Assembly (NCBI GenBank): GCA_964468125.1
Contig: CAYXVF010000065.1
Span: 1-36,783 of the forward strand
Length of the DNA stretch: 36,783 bases
Origin: CAYXVF01 sp964468125
GTDB taxonomy: Bacteria; Myxococcota; XYA12-FULL-58-9; CAYXVF01
Reading direction: 5' to 3'
Shown here: one piece after another, positions 8,198 to 18,193 of the stretch
Position numbering within the stretch: position 1 is the stretch's first letter
Layout: the number at the start of each line of letters is the position of its first letter
Notes under the pieces: model-generated
What the model was told of the DNA's origin: nothing
The model's database searches: none
The model's input: the letters and a program-made list of their open reading frames with translations, nothing else
Position numbers and translations under genes: made by a program

Positions 8198-9511
8198 GTG
8201 ACCACCGAGCTGCTCCGCGATCTCCGTTGGGTGTTTCTCGCCCTGATCGGCGCCTACACCTTCGTGTACGCCATCGCCCAATGGCGAAAGTCGGGTGATG
8301 GGCTGCGGGCGCTGCGCTTTCTCGCGTTGTGCGGCACCGCCTTCGCCGTTCTTTTCGGTTACGCCATCGCCCGTCCGGCCACCGAGAGCCTCTTCATGGA
8401 GAGCTATGGGGCAAAGAGTGAACCCTACGTGTGGATCGTCTCGCCCGTGGTCGGGGTCTTCATCGTCGGGGCCTACAACCGCTGGTCCGCGGGGCTCGCT
8501 CTGGGACGCGCGATGGCGGGGGTTTGTGCGGCGTCGATCGCGCTGCTCGCCTTCGTTTTATTCGCTCGCGGCAACCGGCTGATCGGCGCCACCTTCGCCC
8601 TCTACATCTGGAAGGACTTCTACATCGTCTTCCTGGTGGAGATTTTCTGGACCTACGCGAACGCGGTCTATCCGGTGAAATCCGCGCGCTGGGCCTACGG
8701 CCTGTTCTGCGGCTGGGGGGCCGCGGGTGGCTACATCGGGAACCTGAGCATCGGCCCCTACGCCAAGAGCATCGGCACGGAAAACGCGCTCTGGCTCGTG
8801 GTCCCAACTCTGGTGATCGCCGCGGTGGTGTTCGCCTGGGCAAGCGTCGACCAACACATCGAGAAGGTCGAGCACGACTCCGTCGCGTTCAATGACGGCT
8901 TCCGTCGGGTGGCGCGCAATCGCGTCCTCCTCACGATCCTCTCGCTGGTGGTGCTCTCGCAGTTCGCGGTCACGCTGATCGACTTTCGCTGGAAGCTCGA
9001 GATTCAGCGGACGCTCACAGACACCGCCGAGCGGGCGGATGCCTATGGCGTGGTCTATGGCTTGATCTCCGTCCTCGAGCTCGCCCTTCAGCTCGTCGCG
9101 GGGCCCGTGCTGAAACTGCTGGGCGCGAGCGGCGTGTTGATGGCGATCCCTGTGCTCCTCACCGCCGGGACCGCCGCCCTCGCCGGTGGCGCTGCGATCC
9201 TCTCCGCGGTCAAAGTCGCGTCGAAGGGCCTCGACTACTCCCTGTTCCGCATCGCCAAAGAGATCCTCTACATTCCCCTCTGCTATGACGATAAGAGCCG
9301 CGGCAAGCCGGTGATCGACATCCTGGGCTACCGAGCGGCCAAGGGGGCGATCTCACTCCTGCTCATCGTCCCCTGGGTGCAGACCCCAGCGCGGGTCGAG
9401 ATCCTCGGGCTCGCAGCCCTCACCCTCTGGTGCGCCGTCACCGTCCTCACGCTTCGCCGCGGCTCCCAAATACCAAGTGAATCCAGCGGCTTAGAAAAAC
9501 AAGCGGTGTAG
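8198..9511 (+). CDS. ATP/ADP translocase (NTT/TLC)-family membrane carrier
   Basis: A 437-residue polytopic membrane protein with roughly 10-12 hydrophobic spans. Two regions carry the hallmarks of the nucleotide transporter family PF03219: 'EIFWTYANAVYPVKSARWAYGLF' (compare the FW-aN-eAkRfY pattern) in the middle, and 'LDYSLFRIAKEILYIPL' with 'KPVIDILGYR' near the C-terminus. Characterised relatives in intracellular parasites and plastids exchange ATP for ADP, but the many copies in free-living bacteria have no proven substrate, so the function is open. I place the start at GTG 8198, preceded by TAAGGG; a TTG at 8099 would add 33 residues lacking membrane character. Confidence 0.75.
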   Translation: MTTELLRDLRWVFLALIGAYTFVYAIAQWRKSGDGLRALRFLALCGTAFAVLFGYAIARPATESLFMESYGAKSEPYVWIVSPVVGVFIVGAYNRWSAGLALGRAMAGVCAASIALLAFVLFARGNRLIGATFALYIWKDFYIVFLVEIFWTYANAVYPVKSARWAYGLFCGWGAAGGYIGNLSIGPYAKSIGTENALWLVVPTLVIAAVVFAWASVDQHIEKVEHDSVAFNDGFRRVARNRVLLTILSLVVLSQFAVTLIDFRWKLEIQRTLTDTAERADAYGVVYGLISVLELALQLVAGPVLKLLGASGVLMAIPVLLTAGTAALAGGAAILSAVKVASKGLDYSLFRIAKEILYIPLCYDDKSRGKPVIDILGYRAAKGAISLLLIVPWVQTPARVEILGLAALTLWCAVTVLTLRRGSQIPSESSGLEKQAV

Positions 9512-9595
9512 GTGTAACTCCGACAACCGCATACGCAATGAATGCGTAGATCGGTCAGGCACGGGGCTCACCCGCGCCGACCGCGAGCCGCCACC

Positions 9596-10716
9596 ATGAG
9601 AAGCAGCGCTCTCATTCTGATCCTTCTTGCCGCTGGGGTGGCCCAGGCGGGCGACGTGCGCGTGCGCCCCGGTCAGACCCTCGAAGGTTTGGTGGTCCCG
9701 GAGAGCCACACGGACTGGTCAGCCCACCGGGTGGATGCGGACGTCTTTGGCTGGAACAAGGATTTCACCGAGGTCGGCTGCATCGGTCTGGACCATCATC
9801 GCAAGCCGAACAGCGAGATCACCGGTGAGTCGTTTCTGCTCGTGTTCAAGACCGACTCGGTCGAGCCGATCCACAACGTCCACTCGCTCTATGATACGGC
9901 GGCCCCGAACCCGGAGGACCCGCCGCCGTTGATGGACGTGCGCGACCGCATGTTCGGGATCGACGTCGTCTTTCAGCGAATGTGGCCGAAGCGTCCCAAA
10001 CGCAAGTGGTACCGCGGCGCCATGAAGGTCGACATGCTCTGGGAGAAGGTCCCGGTGGGCGAGAGCCGCTGCGAGCCGTCCGTAGGGTTCATGCTGAGCT
10101 GGCGCGGCGAGCGTCGCTTCCTTCCGCATCAGCAACTCAGTGACATCCGCGTTTCGTGCGAGATCCTTCGCCTGACGAACAATCGCACCTACTGGGGCCG
10201 CAAGGACGTGGCGGTGGTGTTGCCAAAGTTCGAGTTCGGCTCCCGACCGCAAAACGAGCAGAGCTTTCGCTATCCGGTCTCCGCCCGCTGGGACCTCGCA
10301 CGCCAGCTCGAGATCCGGGTGAAGAGCGAGCTTCCCGCGCGGCAACTCACGCGCGCTCGGCGAGCGCTCGGGCAGTACGGTCAGGTGCGCCTGGTCGGCG
10401 GCGCGGCTCGACGCGGCGTGTTGACGGTGAAGCGCGACCTGGAGACCTTGGCACTCACCCTGCGCCGAGCGATCCCGGGCATCGAGCGGGTGGAGGTCAC
10501 CGACGAGGGCGACGCACCCGATATCGTCCTCGAGCTCGGAACCGGATCGAAAGGGTCCGAGTCCGTGTCGTCGGAAGAGCTCGATCTGGTCGATCCCTTC
10601 GAAGGCCGTGAAGATCCGCGAACGCGTTTTCCCTCCAGTCATTCTTCCTTGAGCAAAGACCGCGACTCGACGTACTTGGGTGATTTCATGCCCCCACAAG
10701 GACGTCGAAAGCGGCG

Positions 10717-10720
<4 letters not shown>
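9596..10720 (+). CDS. exported protein of unknown function
   Basis: A 374-residue protein with a clear signal peptide: 'MRSS', a hydrophobic core, and A-Q-A before Gly19. The mature N-terminus begins 'VRVRPGQTLEGL'. I do not recognise the fold. The body has many Trp and Arg residues (for example 'KRPKRKWYRGAM'), and a C-terminal low-complexity Ser/Asp/Glu-rich tail from about 335 ends in a basic cluster. ATG 9596 is chosen because it begins the signal peptide. Its last four bases overlap the ATG of the FHA-sigma54 activator gene (ATGA), so the two are translationally coupled; the exported protein may be part of the same envelope-sensing pathway (inference). Confidence 0.8.
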
Positions 10721-12018
<1,298 letters not shown>

Positions 12019-12020
12019 AC

Positions 12021-13748
12021 ATGAACGGAGGCGATCGGGTCGCCGCGGTCCTGGAGGCCTATGGCGTAGACACGCTCTTCACGCTCGTGGGAGGCCACAT
12101 CTCGCCGATCTTGGTCGAGAGCAAACGGCGAGGAATTCGAGTCGTCGACACGCGCCACGAGGCCAATGCGGTCTTTGCCGCCGACGCCTGGGCGCGGCTG
12201 AAGGGCATTCCAGGCGTGGCCGCGGTGACCGCCGGCCCGGGCGTGACAAACGCACTCACCGCGCTCAAGAACGCGCAGCTCGCCCAGTCTCCCCTGGTCC
12301 TCATCGGTGGCGCGACGGCCACTCTGCTGCGTGGCCACGGCGCGCTTCAGGATATCGACCAAGTCGCGCTCGTCGAGCCTCACGTGAAGTACGTGGCACG
12401 CCCGAACAGCCTTCGCGCGGTGGTTCCCGAGCTGCGCAAAGCCTTCGAGATGGCGCGCAGCGGTGTACCGGGGCCCGTCTTCGTGGAGCTCGCGGTGGAC
12501 TTGCTCTATCCGGAGGCAACCGTACGCGAGTGGTACGCCGCCAAGACGAACAAGCCCAATCAGACGGCGGTGGAGAAGGCGACCGGTCTGTATATCCGTG
12601 GTCACCTCGCCTACCTCTTCGCGGAGCGCGACCGGCCCAAGCTCGAGAGTGCACCAGCTGCCTCCGTGGACCGCCCGTCGAACACGCAGGTAGGGCGCGC
12701 ATCGAGCCTCATCGAAAAGGCGGAGAAACCACTGATGGTCATCGGCAGTCAGGTGATGCGCGACCCGACTCACATCACCGAGCTCATCGACGCGGTGGAG
12801 CGCATCGGGGCGCCGGTCTACCTGTCTGGGATGGCCCGGGGACTGCTCGGCCAGAAGCATTCGGTGCTGATGCGCCACCAACGGCGCAAGGCGTTGCGCG
12901 AGGCGGATGTGGTGGTGCTCTGCGGTGTTCCTTGTGATTTCCGCCTCGACTACGGCAGCCATGTCTCCCGAGCTACGGTGATCGGGCTGAACCTTAGCAA
13001 GGCGGACCTCGAGAAAAACCGACGCCCGAACCTGGGCCTGCTCTGCGACCCTGCGAGTGCGCTCATCGCCATCGCCAAACGCATGAACGCGCCGGTCTCC
13101 AAGCCCACATGGTTTGAGACCCTTCGCGCTCGAGACGAAGAGCGCGAACAGGAAATCGAAGGTAAAGGTAGAGAAGAGACCGGTGCGATCAACCCGATCG
13201 CCCTGTGTCGTGCGATCGATCGTCACCTTTCGGAGAATGCGGTCTTGGTCGGCGACGGTGGCGATTTCGTGGCCACTGCGTCCTACACGACGAGCCCACG
13301 GCGGCCCCTGAGCTGGCTTGACCCGGGCGTCTTCGGGACACTGGGTGTCGGGTCCGGATTCGCACTCGCGGCCAAGGTGGTGCGACCGGATTCGGACGTG
13401 TGGATCCTCTGGGGCGACGGCGCCGCGGGCTTCTCGATCATTGAATTCGACACCTGCGTGCGCCATGGCCTCCCGGTGATCGCGGTGGTCGGGAACGACG
13501 CGGGCTGGACCCAGATCGAGCGCGACCAGACCCCCACCCTCGGCGACCCGGTGGCCTGCCTGCTGACACACATGAACTATCAGCAGGTGGCCGAGGGCTG
13601 CGGCGCCAAAGGATTTCGGGTGGAGTCAGAGAGCGAGCTCGACGGGGTCTTGGCAGAAGCCGTTCGCCTGTCGCGCGTCGGCCATCCGGTCCTGATCAAC
13701 GCGATCATCGGCAAATCGGATTTCCGCAAGGGCTCGATTTCGATTTAG
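12021..13748 (+). CDS. acetolactate synthase/2-hydroxyacyl-CoA lyase-like ThDP enzyme
   Basis: A 575-residue thiamine diphosphate enzyme with the three-domain layout of the acetolactate synthase superfamily. The catalytic Glu that activates ThDP is E47 in 'DTRHEANAVFAADAWAR'; the ThDP/Mg motif runs from G465-D-G to N492 ('GNDAGW'). The sequence looks closer to the ILVBL/2-hydroxyacyl-CoA lyase branch than to biosynthetic IlvB: 'VELAVDLLYPE' and the 'REWY' segment are reminiscent of ILVBL, and no regulatory-subunit gene is adjacent. Likely reaction: carboligation or C-C cleavage of a 2-oxo or 2-hydroxyacyl compound; the substrate is uncertain. The start is ATG 12021 with GGAG upstream; a TTG six bases earlier is possible. 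It probably shares a transcript with the activator gene. Confidence 0.82.
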   Translation: MNGGDRVAAVLEAYGVDTLFTLVGGHISPILVESKRRGIRVVDTRHEANAVFAADAWARLKGIPGVAAVTAGPGVTNALTALKNAQLAQSPLVLIGGATATLLRGHGALQDIDQVALVEPHVKYVARPNSLRAVVPELRKAFEMARSGVPGPVFVELAVDLLYPEATVREWYAAKTNKPNQTAVEKATGLYIRGHLAYLFAERDRPKLESAPAASVDRPSNTQVGRASSLIEKAEKPLMVIGSQVMRDPTHITELIDAVERIGAPVYLSGMARGLLGQKHSVLMRHQRRKALREADVVVLCGVPCDFRLDYGSHVSRATVIGLNLSKADLEKNRRPNLGLLCDPASALIAIAKRMNAPVSKPTWFETLRARDEEREQEIEGKGREETGAINPIALCRAIDRHLSENAVLVGDGGDFVATASYTTSPRRPLSWLDPGVFGTLGVGSGFALAAKVVRPDSDVWILWGDGAAGFSIIEFDTCVRHGLPVIAVVGNDAGWTQIERDQTPTLGDPVACLLTHMNYQQVAEGCGAKGFRVESESELDGVLAEAVRLSRVGHPVLINAIIGKSDFRKGSISI

Positions 13749-13759
13749 GACGCCGAGGG

Positions 13760-14545
13760 CTAGAGCCGCGTAAACGGGTCACCGTCGAGGCGGCGGCAGC
13801 TCATCAGCTCCGGACAGATCGTTCGCCCTTCCACGTTGGACGGGCAACGGGGGCCGCAGAACGACTCGCCCGTGTTCTCGTTGCGGACGCAGATCCCCGA
13901 ATCACAGTCCGCCCCTGCGCTGCACTCGGAGCAGAGGCCGCGCGGCTCGGCGCGACAGAGACCGCCCACGCACTGCAGCTCGCCCCCGAAGCAACGGCTC
14001 GCATCGGCGCAGGGCCTGCGACACAGGACCGTCGGGATCGGTGCACAGACACCGGGCTCCAGGGGCACCTCGCAGCCCGGCTCTCCAATCGAAGCGCAGC
14101 TGCACTCCGGGCGACACTCGAGCTCCACGGTCACTGCGTTTACGGCGACGTCCGTGAGGTCGACGATCCCGGACTCACCCCAAAAGATCAGGTCCGACTC
14201 CGCCAAGCCTTCGCATGCGTCCGAGGTAAGGTAGCCGCGAAGCTCCACCAGCACCGCGTCCTCCACCGGTAGGCCGTCGAGCAAGGGCCGCGGCGAAGAG
14301 CTCACCAGATCACCCAGGTCCGCATAGGCCCCGTCCACCGCCGTGCATTCCTCTGCGAGGAGCGCGCCGTTGTCCCCCACCACCCGCACCTCGATCGAAG
14401 ACACGCAGCGAATGTCGTAGTTTTGCGCGGCAAAGCCGCAGCTCGCCGCGAGAGAGATCTCAACGCGTATGTCGCGCGTGCTTTCTTGGCTGCAGCCAAG
14501 AGCGCAAGCGCATGCAACGAGCGCGATCCATAGGCTTCTTCTCAT
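13760..14545 (-). CDS. cysteine-rich lipoprotein
   Basis: A 261-residue lipoprotein. Residues 1-18 are a signal ending A-L-G-C18. Residues about 20-145 contain few cysteines and a beta-rich stretch ('IEVRVVGDNGALL'). From about 145 the protein is packed with Cys pairs ('CRPECSCASIGEPGC', 'CSECSAGADCDSGIC'), consistent with disulfide-stapled small repeats seen in many myxobacterial surface lipoproteins. No enzymatic motif is visible. ATG 14545 overlaps the stop of the PEGA gene by four bases (ATGA), so the two are translated together. It probably sits at the outer membrane or cell surface as a binding or structural partner of the PEGA protein (inference). Confidence 0.82.
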   Translation of the reverse strand: MRRSLWIALVACACALGCSQESTRDIRVEISLAASCGFAAQNYDIRCVSSIEVRVVGDNGALLAEECTAVDGAYADLGDLVSSSPRPLLDGLPVEDAVLVELRGYLTSDACEGLAESDLIFWGESGIVDLTDVAVNAVTVELECRPECSCASIGEPGCEVPLEPGVCAPIPTVLCRRPCADASRCFGGELQCVGGLCRAEPRGLCSECSAGADCDSGICVRNENTGESFCGPRCPSNVEGRTICPELMSCRRLDGDPFTRL

Positions 14546-15621
14546 CGCCCGATCACCAGGCGGACGGTTTCGTCGCCGTCGCGACTCGCCGCGAGAACCG
14601 CGGCGGTGGTGCCTCCGGCGAGGACCGCTCCAGCGACGATCCATACCCAGGGGCGCTCGTACCACGCCGCTGCCCCGCGCGCGGGCGACTCGCGTGTCTC
14701 GATCTTCTCCTGCAGAGCGGTGGGCAGCGCCGGCTCGGTGAGCTCCCGAGGGCCGAGCAACGTCGCGCCGCTGGCATCGCGCAACCACACCTGACGAGAC
14801 CGGTCGACGATCACGACGTAGGCGAAGGGCTCACCGAGAAGAATCTGCTTCGCGCTGGCCGGCGAATCGAGAAGAGCTCGCGCACGCACCGCGTTCGCCT
14901 CGGGGAGCGCCGGGAGAAACACGGAGAGCTCGGTGAGCGCACCATCGCCGAGCACCTCAAAGGTCGCGCCAAAGCGCTCGAAGCCTGGGCACGAGGCCGA
15001 CAGAACGTGCAGCCCTGGGGCGAGGTTGCGGATGGAGGTGGATCCGATGCCTCGGGAGCGGCCGTCGACGAACAGCTCCGCACAGTCGGGCTCGACGCGC
15101 ACGGAGAGCGCTCCCGGGGCGCTCCTGAGGCGCTGCGCGCGCGCATCCGAGTAGGCGAGGCGCGCTTCCGGGGGCCATTCCTCCACGGGCGGGGAGAACT
15201 CAGAGTCCCACTCCGCCGCCGCCGCGAATGCTTCGGCCGCAGAAGCCTTCTCCCCTTGGTAGAGATTCACCCTGCCGCGCAAACGCTGGAGACGCGCGAG
15301 CAACAGGAGGCCCTCCGGTCGTTCACTGTGCGGTAGGATGGCGGTGACCCCTCGGGCGATCGCCTCGAGGGCGTGCGTCGCCGCGAGCTCGCGATACGCC
15401 TCTCGCGCGGCCTCGAGCGAACGGGTGGCCTCGACGACGGCGCGCTCCACTTCGTGCTCCATGGGCGCAGCCGTCCAGGTGGTCACGGTGTGGAACTCCG
15501 AAAGACGGGCGGCCAATGCCTCGCTGTCGACGGTCGGCGCGCGGACGAGCACGATCTCCGCAGCCTGGGCGGGACCCGCCAAGCAGCCGATCGCGAGCAC
15601 CAATGGGAGTCGAAAGGTCAT
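14542..15621 (-). CDS. PEGA-domain exported protein with C-terminal membrane anchor
   Basis: A 359-residue protein. Residues 1-20 are a signal peptide (A-Q-A then Ala21). Residues 60-165 are Ala/Glu/Leu-rich helices, possibly TPR-like. Residues 171-237 form a PEGA domain: 'GALSVRVEPDCAELFVDG...G...IRNLAPGLHVLSASCPGF'. A hydrophobic span at about 325-346 is followed by a short basic tail. PEGA domains are small beta folds found on bacterial surface and kinase proteins. It is coupled to the Cys-rich lipoprotein gene downstream and diverges, across 98 bases, from a Ser/Thr kinase gene that also ends in a PEGA domain, suggesting a shared envelope pathway (inference). Confidence 0.85.
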   Translation of the reverse strand: MTFRLPLVLAIGCLAGPAQAAEIVLVRAPTVDSEALAARLSEFHTVTTWTAAPMEHEVERAVVEATRSLEAAREAYRELAATHALEAIARGVTAILPHSERPEGLLLLARLQRLRGRVNLYQGEKASAAEAFAAAAEWDSEFSPPVEEWPPEARLAYSDARAQRLRSAPGALSVRVEPDCAELFVDGRSRGIGSTSIRNLAPGLHVLSASCPGFERFGATFEVLGDGALTELSVFLPALPEANAVRARALLDSPASAKQILLGEPFAYVVIVDRSRQVWLRDASGATLLGPRELTEPALPTALQEKIETRESPARGAAAWYERPWVWIVAGAVLAGGTTAAVLAASRDGDETVRLVIGR

Positions 15622-15719
15622 GAAATCGCTCAGAAGAGGCTATCCCGACCCCGTCTGCTGTTCCAGCGCTCGACCGCAGCCGTTGACCCCGGTGCTCGTC
15701 CCCCATTAGAGCCCTAGTC

Positions 15720-17171
15720 GTGGCAGCTAACCTCGAAGTTCTCGAAGAGGTCGGACGCGGCGGTACCTGCGTGGTTCATCGCGGCCTCCTGCGCGGAGAA
15801 CACGGGACCCAGCGCACGGTCGCGGTGAAACGATTGCTCGAGAGCTGCCGGGACGATCCGGCGGCGATCGACCGCTTTGTGCACGAAGCGAAGCTCGCAA
15901 CGCGTTTCGACCATCCGCGCTTGGTCCACGCCCTCGAGCTGCGCAAGGACGACGACGGCTACCTGCTCCTCAGCGAATGGGTCGATGGTTGCACCCTCGA
16001 GCAGCTCGCAACACCGGTCCCCCCCGCCCTCGTTGCTACGATCGGTCAGGCGCTCTGCGACGGGCTCGAGTACCTCCATGAACTGCCGGGCGGCGCGGTG
16101 ATCCATCGCGACGTGACTCCGGGAAACGTCTTCCTCACCCGCACGGGCGAAGTGAAGCTCGGCGACCTCGGAGTTGCCCTGTGCGCGAGCGACCCGGCGC
16201 ACCCCAAAACCCGTGCGATCACCCGCGGCTTCGGAGCGCCCGAGCAGCACGAAGACGCAGCCGTGGACGGACGTGCAGACATCTATGCCCTGGGCAAGAC
16301 ACTTCAGACACTCACGGACGCCCCTCCTCTTCTCGACGTTCTTCGGCGCGCAACCCGCGAAGCGAAAGAAGAGCGCTACGCCACCGCGTCCGAAATGCGC
16401 GCAGCGCTCCGGGGCTTCCATGCGCCGGCCCCTTTGACCGAGCTCGCGCGCTTGGTCCAAGCACGTCCGGAAAGCACGCGACCGGTGCTGGACTCGGCGG
16501 TCCGATCGATCCTCGGCGGCTCACAGAGCGCACTCGGACCCATTCCCTCCTCGGGCGCCAGGCGCTCGACCGTAGAGCCGGCTTTGCCACCGCGTCCTTC
16601 CCGCACGATCGGACTGCTTCCCTGGGCGGTTGCGGCCCTCCTTGCGAGCGTGGCTGTCTACTTCTCCGTGCCCACGCGCGGACCGTCCATCGGGAAGTCG
16701 GATGCGCGCTCCGAGGAGGCGCCCGGCTCTTCGCCGCGACTTTCCATCGAGGCCGCGCCACCTGCGCAGGCCCCGAAGACGGAAAGGGCGAAGGCGGCGG
16801 ACGCCACAGGAGAACCGAGCGAAGGCGGCCTCCGAGAGCCCACGGAGGCGACCGAGCCCGCAAAACATCCCCCGCCCGCACGCAAACGGGCGCGAATGGT
16901 ACCGATCACCGTCACCGAGCGGCCGCCGCCAACTCCCCGGGCGACGACGACCCTGACCCTCGGATGCACTCCGTGGGCCGAAGTGACGCTGGATGGCAAG
17001 CCGCTCGGAAACACTCCTTTGCGCCAGGTGCGCGTGCCGGTGGGTAAACACGCCCTCGAGATGCGCCACCCACCCACGGGGCAGAGCAAGACCATCGAGC
17101 TCGAGCTCGAGAAGGATCGAGCCATCACGGTGCTCGTGAACTTGAACACGGATGAGGTGAAGGTACGATGA
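15720..17171 (+). CDS. eukaryotic-type Ser/Thr protein kinase with PEGA tail
   Basis: A 483-residue transmembrane kinase. The kinase domain (about 5-235) has the glycine loop G12-RGGTCVV, Lys37 in 'VAVKRL', Glu56 in 'HEAKLA', H129-R-D131 with Asn136, D149-L-G in place of DFG, and A173-P-E175; all residues needed for phosphotransfer are present. A Pro/Ser-rich juxtamembrane region leads to one membrane span (about 297-317), a low-complexity Pro/Ala/Glu linker, and a C-terminal PEGA domain (about 408-478) outside the membrane. The start is GTG 15720. The last four bases overlap the next gene (ATGA). The FHA activator at 10717 is a plausible reader of such phosphorylation, but the link is inference. 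Confidence 0.92.
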   Translation: MAANLEVLEEVGRGGTCVVHRGLLRGEHGTQRTVAVKRLLESCRDDPAAIDRFVHEAKLATRFDHPRLVHALELRKDDDGYLLLSEWVDGCTLEQLATPVPPALVATIGQALCDGLEYLHELPGGAVIHRDVTPGNVFLTRTGEVKLGDLGVALCASDPAHPKTRAITRGFGAPEQHEDAAVDGRADIYALGKTLQTLTDAPPLLDVLRRATREAKEERYATASEMRAALRGFHAPAPLTELARLVQARPESTRPVLDSAVRSILGGSQSALGPIPSSGARRSTVEPALPPRPSRTIGLLPWAVAALLASVAVYFSVPTRGPSIGKSDARSEEAPGSSPRLSIEAAPPAQAPKTERAKAADATGEPSEGGLREPTEATEPAKHPPPARKRARMVPITVTERPPPTPRATTTLTLGCTPWAEVTLDGKPLGNTPLRQVRVPVGKHALEMRHPPTGQSKTIELELEKDRAITVLVNLNTDEVKVR

Positions 17172-18193
17172 ATGATCCCCATCCTCCCGCGGCAGTACTC
17201 GAAGCCTGGCCTCTAGACCGCGTCACGCTGACACCTGTCACCCATGGTCACATCAACCGCACTTACTTGGTGGAGAGCTCGATCGGGCGCTTCGTACTCC
17301 AGCGCGTGTCGCCGATTTTTGGCGCGGAGATTCACCAGGACATCGACGCGGTCACCCGCCGCCTCGTCGAGCGCGGCGTGCCGACCCCGACGCTTGTCCC
17401 CACCGAAGAGGGCGAGCTCTACGTCGAGCACGATGGGGTCTGGCGCCTGCTCACCCTTGCGCCCGGTCGCACGCATCTGCGTGTCACGCACCCGGAGCTT
17501 GCGCACTCCGCAGGTGCGCTGCTCGCGCGCTTTCACGGAGCCCTTTCGGACTTCGACTACGAGTTCGCGAACCGGCGCACGGGGATTCACGACACCGCGC
17601 GCCACGCGGCGACGCTAACCGAAGCGCTCGAAAGCCACCGAGGGCATGGGCACTACGGCGCGGTGGAGATCCTCGCGCGCGAGGTCTTGGACCGCTGGGG
17701 CGAGGTTGGAACCTTCGAGCGCATGCACGCCCGCCCGGTGCATGGGGATCCAAAGATCAGCAATGTGCTCTTCGACGAGTCGGATCGCGCCCACTGTCTG
17801 GTGGATCTCGACACCCTCCAGCGCATGCCGCTCGTTCTCGAGATCGGCGACGCGCTCCGGTCCTGGTGCAACAGTGCGGACGAAGACGGCGAAGGGGCGC
17901 GCTTCGACCCGGCGATTTTCGAGGCGGCGATGACGGGCTACCTCGGCGCGGCGGGTGATGCGACGAGCGAAGAAGAACGCGCCGCGATCCTCGACGGCAC
18001 CGAAACGATCGCCCTCGAGCTCGCGATGCGCTTCGCGGCGGACACGCTCAACGAATCGTATTTCGGCTGGGACCGGACGCGCTTCGAGCGCGCGGCGCAG
18101 CACAATCTGCTGCGCGCCCGAGGCCAGCTCGACCTCGCCCGCTCGATCCGCGACCAGCGCGAAACGCTCAAGAAAATCCTCCGGGGGCTCTAG
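17168..18193 (+). CDS. APH-fold small-molecule kinase (NahK-like)
   Basis: A 341-residue protein with the aminoglycoside phosphotransferase/choline-kinase fold. Visible landmarks are the nucleotide loop 'GHINRTYLV' (27-35), the catalytic 'H192-GDPKISN199' segment with Asp194, and the metal-binding 'LVDLDTL' with Asp213/Asp215. The catalytic loop resembles N-acetylhexosamine 1-kinases (NahK) and related sugar kinases more than antibiotic kinases, so a sugar or amino-sugar substrate is most likely (inference). It overlaps the Ser/Thr kinase gene by four bases, so both are made from one message. Its TAG stop shares the palindrome CTAG with the stop of the convergent gene. Confidence 0.78.
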   Translation: MNDPHPPAAVLEAWPLDRVTLTPVTHGHINRTYLVESSIGRFVLQRVSPIFGAEIHQDIDAVTRRLVERGVPTPTLVPTEEGELYVEHDGVWRLLTLAPGRTHLRVTHPELAHSAGALLARFHGALSDFDYEFANRRTGIHDTARHAATLTEALESHRGHGHYGAVEILAREVLDRWGEVGTFERMHARPVHGDPKISNVLFDESDRAHCLVDLDTLQRMPLVLEIGDALRSWCNSADEDGEGARFDPAIFEAAMTGYLGAAGDATSEEERAAILDGTETIALELAMRFAADTLNESYFGWDRTRFERAAQHNLLRARGQLDLARSIRDQRETLKKILRGL

